A DNA stretch of 64,000 bases from Schistocephalus solidus (taxonomy: Eukaryota > Platyhelminthes > Cestoda > Diphyllobothriidea > Diphyllobothriidae). Both the position numbers and the translations under genes were made by a program. Each line of letters begins with the position of its first letter. Position 1 is the stretch's first letter. The stretch spans positions 62,001-126,000 of the forward strand of contig WEDG01002035.1 in NCBI GenBank assembly GCA_017591395.1. The letters are read 5' to 3'. The notes under the pieces are model-generated. The model saw only the letters and a list, made by a program, of their open reading frames with translations, did no database searches and had not been told where the DNA came from. Of the stretch, positions 21,322 through 33,455 are shown piece by piece.

Positions 21322-22744
21322 CGTACCGAGTGGAAATTGACACAAAGACAGTCATTAAGGTAGACGGTTGCGTTCCGAACAACCGGACGATTAAAATTGG
21401 GTTGGGAGTGGCGCGAAGGGATCTACACCTTATTTGTTTGAACAATGAGTGAGAGCAATGTGCGTGCTCTCTGATGTATGCAGGTGTCCGGATGATTGCT
21501 TTACTCCCGCAGTTTCTGCAAGACTCACACGATAGCCCCGATTGCACAGTTCTCCCACCCCGTTACTCTTTTGACACAAATCCTGTGGATAGATGCCCTT
21601 AGCCCACTGCACAATTGCTGACTTAATCGGCCAGTGTACTATGATCCACAGCAGCCGAGGAGAGCGTAAAGAGCATTTGGATGGTTTGGAACGGTAGGTT
21701 GTAGTTGCCTTGACAACCGTTAACTAAGATAAGTGGTTGCGCTGCATCCGTCTGAACAGTGACGGCAAACCTCACGTATTAGACCAGGATTAACTCTTTA
21801 AATTCATAGATGCATGGATTCGGAGAGTTAATGTAACAGGCAGCCTTCCACTCTGTTGCATCCCGGACTGTTCAGCTACATCCCCAGCAATATTCTCGAG
21901 GTTGAATCGGCCTGGACCACCTTTTTTAGCATATGCTCATACTGCTCAAATTTAAAGGCCCAAATACTTATAGCTGTAAGTGCATCTTCTGGCAGAATCA
22001 AGCTGAAGTTTTTTTCTTGTGAAACAAAGATAGCGTTTGAAAGTAGGATGCTGACTGCATATCAGACGATATCAGCGTTTTAACCGGTTACTGGGAGCGT
22101 TTGCGAAGACTACACGTAAGTTCGCCGCGGAGGGAACCGCTCGTGATACCTATTCCTGGAGGTCGTCTCAATTATTTGTATGCTGCATCTCCTAGAAAAG
22201 GCAGTCTTTAAAATACGTCTTTCTTTTTTGCAGTCACAATGACAGATTTCTGGGACACGCACTAGAATATTCCGCCTAACTGTTCTGCAATAAAGGGTGT
22301 TGCATAAATGTGATGCAGAGATAACACGAAGGCCAACGTACAGCTAAGCTGGAATAATTTTTGCTCATTTTAGTCACCCATCTATGCTTCGCAGGCACGA
22401 CATGCTTTCCGCTCCAAATGTTTTAGGCTGCATTACCAGCGGCCCAAATCTCGCATAGGCCAAACGGCCATGAAGGCCATATTAATAGAGGGTCCTGAGG
22501 TCGTCCCTACAGTTTTAAGCCCTGTGCGCCAGACCCTGCACTTTTTTCGTCAGGAGGGTTCTTACGTGGGAACTCGGCAGTGGCGCAGTTTCGGTGGCGT
22601 GATGATCGCTGACCTACTTGATGAACGCAAAAATTCTTCAGTGCCTGTGGTCAGTGTCTACCTTTAACTTTTTGCAACCGTGTAAAGCATTCTAGCAGTT
22701 TACACTTAGGCATCAAAGGGTAGGTCATTTTACTGGCGTTAGTT
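21322..22744. other. Gene-free spacer
   Basis: No supported gene, RNA or recognised repeat. Confidence 0.5.
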
Positions 22745-23025
22745 CTGCTGTTGATGTAGGAACTGTGTAGTCTGTTGGGATCCAAGCCAGGTGTGGTGTT
22801 ACGCGCCGGGGCAGCTCCGGCCGTGCCAGCCACCTGCGCCCTCTCCCGCCTCTGGTCTTCTTGACTCTGTCATGACACGGGGCTCAGGTGGGGGAGGAGA
22901 AGAGAGTGCGGTAGGTGCAGCGCAGGTCTAATATCACTTTAAACTAAATCACACGCAAGTCACTCTCCCTGCACCACCCTTCCGTGGAGCATACGGTGGA
23001 CATCGTTGAGATCGACGGTCGAACT
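22745..23025 (-). repeat. RepA copy 8
   Basis: On the minus strand it starts GTTCGACCGTCGATCTCAACGATG near 23024 and retains all internal blocks, ending around CACACCTGGCTTGGATCC (near 22780). It is very close to copy 7 in sequence. Confidence 0.85.
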
Positions 23026-24644
23026 ATCGTGTAGTCTGTTATTGTTTGTCAACGGATCGCGGAGTTCTTCGACATTCTGGCAGCGTGCGCGAGGGAGAAG
23101 TACGGCAGCGATAGCCTGCATGAAGTCCCTCAGTTTTCTCCTTTATTTCTCAACGGTTGCCTTTTCCTCCAGGCCTTTCTCCTGTTAAGGCTTGGGGTCT
23201 GGCCTGGTAATTCTCTCCTCCCCCCCCCCCTCCGTGTTACGGCTGACCCTGCACTAAATTCTGGGAGGGTGTGGGGTTAAGGTCAGAAATATTGTCAGGA
23301 TTAAGTTTATGAGGCTTAGCGTTAAATGGATTGGTAAAGGGCTTAAGGTTGGGACAGTTTCAGGTGGAGGGCAACCTACAAGCACAGATTCGAAAAGACA
23401 ACAAACCAGGTACCGAAGGTAACGAAAATTATAAAAAAAACAGAAGACATATGCTCTGAGGTTGTTTCGTGGGAAATCATTTTTTAAAATCTTTCCTGAA
23501 TCTGGGTCGTTTTTACTGCTGATTGAGTACTCGTCATCTATACCTTCCTAACTTCTGTGGTATTTACTTGCTCCAAACAATCCCTACGTTTCTTTACTGT
23601 TTTAAGCGCTGAAAACGAGTAGGCCCAGCAGTGCAGTTGAACCGAAATATTGCTGTCGAATTTAAATGTATTAAATGGAATCCATAATAATAAGTTTTGG
23701 TAGGATACGGGACTAGGTACCATTACCCCTCCCCTTGTAAAGATGATCTCATTCCAGCTTTTTTGAGGTAAGGGTTACAGTAAGGTTAGATTTAAAGTTT
23801 ATTTTCGGATTAAGGCTAGCATTGGTGTTAGGCTGATTCAATTTAAGTAGGTACCCCAGTGAAATTAAGCACAAGTCCGCCTGTAATACGGGAGTACCTA
23901 TTCCTGCGTCTAACCAGTTTTTTTGAAAAATAAACTGAATGTAAAAGGTATTAGCCTGACAGTGAATTGAGAGACTACTAGGAGAACCTCACCTTAGCCT
24001 AGCCATGAACTATTAACTATAGCTATCACCTAGATTCACGTGGGCCACACCTTCTCTCCTCTCCCTCAGTAACACCAAGCGCTGTGTTTTGGCAGAGTTT
24101 ATTTCGCTTTGCTTTGGTTTTTGCCAAGTAAAATGAAACGTCAGTCTACAAATTGTCGATTTAATTTAAGCCCAAATCTATCTATCTTCCCGTATATTTT
24201 ATAGTTCGTATTGCGTATATATGAATTTCTCGCTCCATTGCGTGGCTATAACCGTCGTATAGAGCAGGGTGACAGGAAAGGGGCTATTTTACTCCAGTGA
24301 CAGCAACACACTCCAAACTCTATATTCTAGAAGCCGTAGATTTCGCAGTCAGATTTTGTACTGCTGACGCGTCCTGATTGGTAGATCGGGTTTGCTGCAT
24401 TCGTTCATTTGAAATCTCATTCAATACTGTTCTGCAGCGTGTCGATGAGCCTTTATGAAAATGTATATTTGCTTGTCGACCTCGTTTTGTGGCCGCCTAG
24501 GGATCTTCTTACATGTTCCGTCCAAATCTGCTAGTATTTTCGGTTTCTTTCTCAACGATGACCTCTTATCATGGTGAAAACTCATAGTTTTTTGAGGTAT
24601 GCACACTCTTAAGGCATTCAGGTTACTTCGGGGCTGGGTATTAT
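23026..24644. other. Gene-free spacer
   Basis: No supported gene. A run of about eleven C residues lies at 23219-23231. Confidence 0.5.
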
Positions 24645-25037
24645 CTAGATGGCATCGTGCAAAATTTTAAGCAGCCTTTCAAGTTCTTCTCCGTTATTCC
24701 AGTCCGACATACGCTGCCTGCACCCCCCCTGGAAGTTAATTTCGCCCTCAACTTTCCCTGCTCCACTCTTGACATTCAACGGACACTTTGATAGTCTAAA
24801 TAGGCATGCTTCTAGCTTGATAACCAGATTTAGATGTGTGGTCATACATTCCGATTGCTTAACAGAGTCTAATATGCGTGCTTGTGTGATTGGCATAGCA
24901 TAAATCTTGTTAATTTTGTGGGTAATTCTGTGGTGTCTCTGCTCGCCAAAAAATGAAGGATAAGTTCCGTCGTCGTCTATTGTATCCCAGTCAAAATCAT
25001 AAGAACAATTATTGCGGCCTGGTAAAACATTTACCAC
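24645..25037 (-). CDS. Unrecognised open frame, 130 codons
   Basis: This is the longest uninterrupted frame in the 10-28 kb region that is not explained by a repeat. It starts at an ATG, is rich in charged residues and Asn, has an acidic D-W-D-T-I-D-D-D block near residues 17-24, and ends with an E-E-L-E-R-L-L-K-I-L helix-like stretch. No domain, signal peptide or membrane segment is evident. It could be an exon, a retroelement Gag remnant or chance. Neighbouring frames at 25104-25474 on the same strand are also unrecognised. Confidence 0.2.
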   Translation of the reverse strand: MVNVLPGRNNCSYDFDWDTIDDDGTYPSFFGEQRHHRITHKINKIYAMPITQARILDSVKQSECMTTHLNLVIKLEACLFRLSKCPLNVKSGAGKVEGEINFQGGCRQRMSDWNNGEELERLLKILHDAI

Positions 25038-27840
25038 ATGTTAGCTGTTCATTTTACCCTACACATTTAGAAACACTGGATGACAGGACCGCAAATGTTC
25101 TTTTTACAAAAAAGAGTGTTCTGTAGGCACTTTATTGGAGAAAATAGTCACCAGGATGAAATAAAGTCGAATATAAGGGCCAATGTGTCGAGAGCTGCTG
25201 GCAAGCGTATGAAGTCCGAGATTTGGAAAAGATTGACGGCAATTAGCTGTTGAATAGGAAACAATAACGGTGGAAGAGCTACATATCGATAGAGCATCGT
25301 TGATTTTGGAGCCAAAAAGTACTGTTGTGCGCACAGTGGCTGCCAACTCCGTAACAGTGTTTTCTGTCCACGAGTGAAGGTGGGGGTTGAAGATAAATGG
25401 CAAATATAGGACGCTGTGCACTTCATTTCATGTTTCATTGATGCAGTTACAATATTAGGCGAAGTTTGGAGCAAACTGCAGTGTAAATGCTACTGTGGAA
25501 AAAGATGCAGGAAAATATTATCGATTAAGTCTGTTAAAACAAACCTTCCAGAAGGGAATCAAAGAAGCTTAACGGCGAGACAGACCGCACGCAGCTGAGG
25601 TTCAAGCGAGCCGTAGTGGGTAATATGGGTGTGAGACCACAAGGAGCCAGGCCGTAGATGTTTTGAGCATAACTGTATACAGATTAGCTCAAGGAAAACG
25701 TTATTCGAACTGTGCATGTTTAATACATTACAAATTTTGAATTTATATTTGGTTAGCGCCGGGAAGGCACTGTCCATACAAACATTAGTACCAAAATAAA
25801 ATTATGACATTTTGTGCATGATAAATGTACAAATATATAATAATGTAGACAGAACTTGTCATTTTAGGTCAACAATTAGCGATATTTTGAAATTAATAGT
25901 GAATTAGAAAACAGGCAGTGAAAAAACTCCTACCTTGAAAATGGAGGTAGAGTACAATAGGCCTCCTTTTTCGAAGAGAGGGTGAGAGAAAAAACTGCTT
26001 AGGAAAATAAGTTAAAGGGGTAGAGTAGGCTAATGCTGCAGTGGCCTTTCAGAATGAGATAATGAAACGTCGATATGGTTCGTTCTTGATCACTAAGGCG
26101 CATGAAACAAAATCTCGTGAAAAGGCGTCAGTGAACTTGAGGCCTCAGCATCGTAGGATCCAGAATTAAATTCTAATGATGGTAAGTATCCAATGAACCG
26201 TGAGCATTTTAGACTGCGTACGTCCGAGTAACTTTATCGTTTGAATGCCTGGGGGTATAAGGAGACATCATGGTTCCTGGTGGACTCGAGCTAGAGACAA
26301 ATAGTTTCAAGAAGGTCACTTAAATTCCCGATGGTCCTTTCTCCGAGTCCTGGAAAAAGCTGCTAGGAAAAGATGAGGAAAATAATAGGTTAATAGAATC
26401 AGTGTTGAGATAAATGTGCAGTCTTCGCTTGAAGGCAGATAGACTAGGTAATGATCTAATTTTAATTGACAAGTTATTCTTAACAAAGCTATACTTAGAA
26501 GCAAAGAATAGAGAGCGTTTAGATGTGAAGGATGCAGGTGGAGCTATAATTAGTGCTTAATTTATTAGGTTATAAGGAAGACTAACGGGGTACTAACAGA
26601 AACCTTTGGTGAGATTTGAGCTATTATTAAGTTGAAAAAGGAGTCAAAAGCCGGCTTCCAGTCTCCTGACCCAAAAATATGTTAGCTTCGACAGGTGGCA
26701 TCTAGTTGAATAGGAAGTATTTAAAAGAGTCGGATACAGGAGTTTTTGTGAAGTCTTTGGACATGTTCAATTTTTGAACGGTTAGATTCGTTCATTTAAC
26801 CGAAGAAAGGACAGCAAAATTCAAGATGCATGCGAAGGGTATGAAAACACACCTAGACGTAGGCCGTTTCACAACGTTACAAACTGTCTCCCCTTCTGGC
26901 ATCGGCTGGGTGACAGGCTTGGACATTAAATGGTTACATGGGAGGGAGTGAGCTAAAAGTAGGGCATCCATTTCCAAGACTTATCAGCAAACTCCTCACT
27001 GTAATAATTTAACGCACTTGCAAGGTTGCCGTATGACGGGTGCACTCAGTATTTATCAAGCTGGAGAATCAGATTTCAATGACTCTCTCTGAATTTGCTT
27101 CTTTGGCAGCCTGTTTGCCGTGACAACACAACCACCCTTTCGAAGATCGTATACACGTTATAGGGTAGAAGTCGTGGGTGGCCCGCTTAGGCAAACTATT
27201 TGGTTATATCGATCATGGCATCCAAGCCCACTTTTAATTGTCCTGGTGTTATCTTTTCATCTCGGCCAAGCCTATGAGGGAGGATAGCGTACGGTTAAGC
27301 CTGTGCAATTCTGCTTCTTTCTATCAGCTAGTTTACGTGCAAATCACCTTGCTGCGCACATTTAACGGGGCCAATGAAGAAAGTTTTTGACAATGATATT
27401 CAAACGGTTAAGTTGTAATGGGTGTTGGCTTGTTATAAAATAAACTCAGCAGTTGACTTCACCCTGCATCTAGCTCCCATGCAGCCGTGCCTATGGCAAA
27501 ATCTGAACTGATGACCACTATGGAGGGAGATGCTGGAAGCAGAATAAAGCTGAAGGGTTGAGTCCACCGAAACAGCTGTCTCGTGTTAAAACACATTTGA
27601 AGTGTCTTATGGCAGGGCTCCAAGAACACTTCCCGAAGGTCATATTTATTCGCATACCTAGCCACATTTCCTCAATTCTCTGGCGAAGTCAAAAGCGTGG
27701 CACGAGATATACTGAACAGAAGATCGCGTACAAGCATACTATGAGCACAGCCTTCATAAATAATAGTATTAAAAAATACTCACAATAATAACTGTATTTA
27801 ATGTCAGTTTACTGGTGATGTCAAAATAAATTTACAATTT
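25038..27840. other. Gene-free, AT-rich spacer
   Basis: No supported gene. Short frames on both strands have no motifs, and no splice chain was found. Confidence 0.45.
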
Positions 27841-28570
27841 TGATTGCTGGGACAATAACTTTGTTCGCCTGTCGTTTCGTATTCTAGCTCTAGTCCAGCT
27901 TCAGAGACGATATATGATACGAAGGAGGAACAGTATTAATAGGATGCAGTCACTACGCTTCTGCATGCCTATGGCAGTTAATGACTCCACCTTCAGCGAG
28001 AATGACTGTCCTCTGGTGTGTTAATTGTTTGATGGCCGGTATGCGAGTCGTTGTCCACTGAAATTTCATCACTTTTTGTTGGAGGTTGGCGCGATTATTG
28101 CTCGGCCAACTGGCTCACGGGCATTGGTGCTGAAACATGCTTTCGCCTAAGCGCTCCCGGAATGGCTGATTGTTTTGGCCAATCTGAGTTTCAACATCGA
28201 ATATGGATTTGGGAGGTCATTGCACTTGTTACTGAACCGGAGGGGAGCTGTAGACCAGGATTCAAGCAACTCGTGGCCGAGCAATCATCACACCAACGTC
28301 CAACACGGGTGATTAAATTTCAGCTGATAACGACCGGTATACCGGCCATCAAACAATAAATGCACCAGAATAAAGTCATCCTCGATAAAGACAGAGCCAT
28401 TAATTTTCATAGACACACAGTAGCGTAGCAATTGCATCCTATAAATACTGCAACTCCCTGTGTACGAATTACTTGTATCTGATACCGTCTCTGAAGATGG
28501 GTTCGAGGTGGAATCCGAAACGTCAGTCGAATGGAGTTATTGCTCCAGCGATCACGTCGGTCTCTTCTCA
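27841..28570. repeat. RepB copy 3, long palindromic (foldback or MITE-like) element
   Basis: The left arm (27841-28107) is the reverse complement of the right arm (28273-28552) with about three quarters or more identity by eye, around a spacer of about 165 bp. The perfect core is TTGTTTGATGGCCGGTAT (28025-28042) against its complement at 28339-28356. Outward, the blocks ACTGAAATTTCATCAC, GCTCGGCC, CTCTGGTG, TATGGCAGTTAATG, AGTATTAATAGGATGCA, CTTCAGAGACG and TCGTTTCG all have inverted partners. The right arm keeps CCTATAAATACTGC; in the left arm this has decayed to TATTAATAGG. The arms are too long for a simple hairpin gene. No transposase is encoded, and no convincing target-site duplication was found. 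Confidence 0.9.
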
Positions 28571-28940
28571 ATAGTTACTCTTGTTTTTGAGTAATTGGAG
28601 TTAGTTAAAGGAAAATGATCGAATTATGACAGTTCGGAACCGGGCAGAGTTGCGGCTGTTTTCAGTCCCTAGCCTTCTAATGGAACCGGGTTCTGTACTA
28701 GGCATGGGTAAATAGTTGTCTACTTTCAGCTGAATAATTTACCGTTTGCGGGCTACAGCCAGCACCATTTCCCTTAAGATGAGACCGGACAGATATATAA
28801 GAAACCACGAACTCCTTGAAAATGGAAAAAGAATTTGACTGAAAAAAGAGACACGATTACTGGAACTCGCCTCTTCGCTTATGACTGAGTCAACACACAA
28901 ATGCAAAGAAACCGTCTATAATGCAGACAAAGAATAACAG
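28571..28940. other. Gene-free spacer
   Basis: No supported gene or recognised repeat. Confidence 0.5.
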
Positions 28941-28944
28941 TTGG

Positions 28945-29186
28945 CTTAATCAAGGATAATTGTACAGAATTTTTATATTCCTGGGTAAGTTAACGCACAT
29001 TGCAATTGCATCCACAGAAGGGAACTGACGATACCTTAGTGTGTGTGCCAGAGGAAGACTTATAGGGACATCGCAGTGACTGTGGTACTGACAGTGATCA
29101 GCATGCTTCAAAGTCGAAAGGGGATTAAAACTTCGACTGTGTAAATGCTTTAACAGTTTAAATGTCCCTTTGGTAATTGGTAAAAT
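28945..29186 (-). pseudogene. CR1-like ORF2 C-terminal fragment
   Basis: The frame matches the C-terminal tail of the element at 33.7-38.4 kb block by block: the K-G-T-F-K-L-L-K and S-R-S-F-N-P-L motifs, then C-D-V, R-Y-R-Q-F, V-D-A-I-A and L-P-R-N-I-K-I. That tail lies beyond the RT thumb and has no catalytic residues. Only about 80 residues are preserved and no 3' tail is seen. It is a 5'-truncated, decayed copy. Confidence 0.8.
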
Positions 29187-30645
29187 CAAAATTGGATCGC
29201 AGGTTGTTTGTCCACAACTTTGTTGGTATGTTAAATTATGGTGTTTTGGGGTTTCAACTCTTTTGGTATAACATTTTGAACAGATTTCATATTCCTTCGC
29301 TTACTAGCGTGCAGAAAACTAAATATAAACAGCTGGAATTCCAGACTGGGCCTAACGCACCTTTCATGAAGGCAGGTTTAAAAAGGTTTTGGATATGAAC
29401 CCATTGGTTCTGTCTGCTTTGCAGACAATCGGGCTCACTGGGTAACGGTAGGCTATGTAGAGCAACAAGAAAGCCAGATCCCCAGGCATCGTTTGTTTCT
29501 TTATGTTAAACGATGCAAAAGTTTGCGATTCGAGAATGTTTCCCACCAGGGCAGTCTCAGAACGACTCAGGCTCATAGCACCTTTGATACTCCCACAGGG
29601 AATATAGGCATCCTTTGTCTTAATTAATTCTATCTATATCAGTATTAAGAGATATTTCAGAATAATCCTCCATAGGTAGTTGAGCATAGAATCCAAATAC
29701 TAACTCAATGGCAAAACAGGCAAGGCCTGACCTGTGAGCTGGCCGGTTACCCAGCAGGTCAATGAATAGTGATTTGTTCATTCTTCTGGATCCGCAGAGA
29801 TTTCAGGAACAGTCACGAATGGACAGCTGAATAACTTGACTATTCGATTGCCTACCGGGTGATAGTCACTAGTGCTGTTCTAGTGGGAACTTAGAAAACT
29901 GAGGCTAGACTGGTAGACCTGACTTTCAGATTAGACAACAAGATTCTTCGTGATGATAAAAGAGCAAAATGACTGACACGGCAAATGAAAGTTTTCTCAC
30001 CGTCTTTATTTGCATATTTGGCGGTTACTAGTAGGTATGAGCGGGTGTTCCACGATATCAAGTAAGACCCGATAATTGAGCAGAATTTGATGATAGTTGT
30101 AGCACTGTTTGGGTGGTGAATCGTTTTGTGAGCAAATATGGCTGGCTTGTGTCCAATATCAAAGTTTCAGTTCCCGTAAGTGAAAAAGGTGCTGAAGGGT
30201 AGCAGACGCAATCTGGTCGAAAGAGGATGTACCAGGAAACGATTGAGTGTAATTTAAATATGAAACATGTGTACCGTTGCTAGTGGTAAGTAGGACCTCC
30301 TGTATCTGCGTATTGCGGCTGTCTCCTAGCATGGAAGATGAGGTGTTTCCATAATTTAGCTGTCGCACTAAGGCCACAAACCCATGGAAGAGTGATTGTT
30401 AATGTTTTAACAGCTAGCCAGTGTCAGCCTCTTTATTCCATGCTACTTTGACGCTCCAAAATGTTAAAAATGAAGGGGAAATGGCAGCCTACTTGGCAGA
30501 TGTCATTTGGTTATCCGTGTACTATTGAAACTGTGGCACAAACGAAGCCCATTTTATTCGATAACGGTTATAAAATTTTAAACTGCAAGGAGAAACAGAA
30601 ACACTATATAGGTTTATAATAATAAAACTTTTGGGAAGGCACTAT
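29187..30645. other. Gene-free spacer
   Basis: No supported gene. Frames at 29177-29398 and 30159-30377 are unrecognised. Confidence 0.45.
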
Positions 30646-30649
30646 TTTT

Positions 30650-31130
30650 ATCGTTAGAACACAGGGAAAGGTATCACTTGTACGTGAGAACTATCTCAAA
30701 AAAGTACAAAGGAGAGCCCCAAAAATTGTTCACTAAAAGCTCCTTGTCATATGGAACCCACCTAACAAATCTAGATCTGTTTTCTTCGACTTATAGGAAA
30801 ATGCGCGGAGATATCCAACAGACATTCCACATTGGAAAGGGATTAGATTGCTACCAGACATTTGCGGACTTCTGTGAATTTGTTACCATGACCCATTTCC
30901 AGGCGTACATATTAAAACTACGCATTTAACCGGCCAGGCATGATGTGTCCAAGTTCTCTTTCGCTGTCCGAGTGGTCAAACCAAAGAATCTGCTCCCTGC
31001 AGATGTTGTGATTTCACCATTGTTGAAAGCTTTAAAAGGAACCTTGACAAATTTATGTTCCATAATGAGACGGAGCGATGTGGGATTTAACTTAACCCTG
31101 GCGAATCCCGCCCCAATTGTCATATTTTAA
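30650..31130 (+). pseudogene. CR1-like ORF2 C-terminal fragment
   Basis: The frame to 30929 carries L-T-N-L-D-L-F-S and R-K-M-R-G-D-I-Q-Q-T-F-H-I, the hallmark of the post-RT tail of CR1-like elements. A shifted frame from 30945 continues with D-V-S-K-F-S-F-A-V-R-V-V-K and L-P-A-D-V-V. The closest relative in the window is the minus-strand element at 58.0-61.7 kb, whose tail has the same blocks. It is truncated at both ends. Confidence 0.8.
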
Positions 31131-31569
31131 GATCTTCATTGAACTATTGCAATCCACAACGTTTATCAGAAAACCACAATTAATTTGGCATTAAAAACAG
31201 AGTACTCGAAGACCCATGCCTATTTCCCTCAATCAAATGAATTGAGCTGAATTCCGCTAGCAACATCATTTTGTTAAGGTTTCTGATTTTTTTCAGAAGC
31301 TGCGAATTGTGGGTTTGATTAAAAAAAATCATGTCTTAAGAGTCAAATTAACAGCAAAACATTTAGTATAGGGATTAATCATTCAAATAATGCATTTGCA
31401 AGTTCCATAAACTTCAACCAGTCGGGACGAGGATAAGTTCAGTCTATTATTTTTTACAGAGGTAACATAGAAAATAAACAGGTTATTTGACCTTATAGAA
31501 CCAATCAAAAAACGGAAAACACCTGTGAAAAGGATTTCCGAATTGACTCAACAAAACCTATAGCATTTA

Positions 31570-32230
31570 GAGATGCAACTGGAAATTTGGCTGCTTCGTG
31601 TTTGAGATCATTGTATACAAATGCCCAAAGCCTGATATCCATAATTTCAAAAAAGGTTTACCTTAAAGAACTGTCTCCGAATATGATGGAAGGAAGTGAA
31701 ACCAGGCTGTTGGGCAATATCCATGCTGATAAAATAGTGTTGATGGATGTACAGGGAAAACTGCCAGGCTAGTTGGGTAATTGCTTGCGTGAAAAAAGTT
31801 ATGATGGTATCAAAAACGATCAAAAAGTTTGCGTGTTGCACCAAAGATATGTGGTTGACAATCAAGACTAGAGGTTTCCTGCGTATATATTTACCCACAT
31901 TTTACCAACCACTGAGGGGAGACCAAATTGATGTTACTCATCTGTTGGAAACGTTGGAGAAATTCTCCAGGCAACTTAATGTCGTTATCGTGGGCGCTTT
32001 CAAGGTGACAGGAGCTCAGGGAAGTCCCATCCAAGCGTCATGCCTAACGTCCACATTTGACCACAGTTTTAAATAAAACATTAACGAAACGCCTCACACA
32101 ACTAATCATGTTTCCAACACAAATATTTACAAGATATAAGGACTGTTGCTTGGAATTGTTTTATGGAAACGTTAAACATCATTGACGAAGTCACTTCACC
32201 TCCCCCCTTTGTCGAAGTGATCATGCAGTG
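31570..32230 (+). pseudogene. CR1-like endonuclease fragment
   Basis: Starts with L-Y-T-N-A-Q-S-L-I-S, a variant of the N-A-R-S-L endonuclease opening. A second frame from 31747 has W-L-T-I-K-T-R-G, the L-E-T-L-E-K-F block and V-I-V-G-A-F-K, where a working enzyme has G-D-F-N; the catalytic Asp and Asn are lost. A trace of the S-D-H motif appears as C-D-H-A-V near 32213-32228. It lies about 450 bp after the preceding C-terminal fragment on the same strand, so these are two separate truncated copies. Confidence 0.75.
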
Positions 32231-32240
32231 ATTATGTGGG

Positions 32241-33400
32241 ATTATTTGTTATTCTCCTTTTTGTATACTTCAGACCCTATAGACTTAATATTTGAAGTGT
32301 TAACCTCAATCCTCTGAGGGCAGGTTTCATCGAATTCTCCGTAGCAACGGCGCTACACTCGTATTACAGCATAAGGTCAAATTCGGTTGGTTTCAATTTC
32401 GAAGATTAGTAAACCATATTATATAAAACCACTTTTCTAAGGGACCAAAAGGCCTTTTAGCCTTTGATTTTAAAGAAATTTCCGTAAACTCAGGCATTTT
32501 AGTTTAGAATTTCTGGTTGTCGTTTCCCCTGCGTATTTTGCTACATTGTGCCTGGTGATTGCTCACTTCATTCTGCAATTTGTATTTTTGTCATCCCATG
32601 GTCCTCAGTGGTGTAACTTTTACACAGCTTAACTCTAGCTGAAATTCGGTCATCAGATCTGTCAAGAGATTTTATTACTCAAATATAGCTTATTTTGATA
32701 TAAGATGGGAGTAAAAGTCGCGGGTCGTCGAAAGTTTTTGGCATCTCCTCTTTCTTGACCCTTTGCAAACGGCTTAAACCACGTCCGCCATCGCACCTGT
32801 CACGCCTTAAGGCAATGGTGCCTGTGGCTTTAACCTTCTCACCGGTTTCGACGCCACCCGGACTGTTGACGATCGTTTCGGATTCCTTTGTCGCTGGTCT
32901 GAGTAATCAGCAGTGAGAATATCATGGCCGTTTCTCTGGCAATTCTACTATGACCTTCACGATCTCAACGGTCCTTTCCTCGTTAGACCCTAAGTGTACG
33001 GATGATGTCTGCGAAAGTTGCCCCTGTCTAGCATCCTTGACGGTTACGCTAATAGCTAGTTGAAACGTTTTATGATCACACATGCGGTGGTGAAAAGAAG
33101 CCCCTGTCATTACATGATTTCTCCCTTAATGAGGAGCCTTTTGAACCCTCGTACGTTCTCATCAGCATCTCGGTCCTACCTAGCATGTATGTTTTTCCCT
33201 AGGGTGCGACAGCTTATTTCTCCTTAAAAGCCCGCTAACCCCATTCAACCTTTGCCTTTTCCAGACAAATGCTCAAGGGGCTTTTTCCTTGTCTGCTCTT
33301 TTTATCTATTTTTTGACCACACAGCTTGACGTTATTTGTCATTTAAATAAGCTGACCTACTATTCATAACCTCGCTGTACATGATTTTGCACTCGTTTTT
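32241..33400. other. Gene-free spacer
   Basis: No supported gene. A moderately GC-rich patch at 32740-33110 includes frames of about 60 codons with no motif. Confidence 0.45.
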
Positions 33401-33406
33401 ATTTTA

Positions 33407-33455
33407 TTTTTTCAATGACAGTGCCCATGCGGGTACTCAAATAAAACATCTATTT
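33407..33455 (-). repeat. Possible retroelement 3' end with AATAAA-type tail
   Basis: On the minus strand TGAGTACCCGCATGGGCACTGTCATTG is followed by an A-rich run of AAAATAAAATAAAAA, the form of a non-LTR element 3' end. No coding remnant is recognisable on this strand up to 33.75 kb. Confidence 0.35.

Noticed and set aside
32740..33110. Possible small gene in a GC-richer patch
   Set aside because: Frames are short and interrupted, and no domain was recognised.
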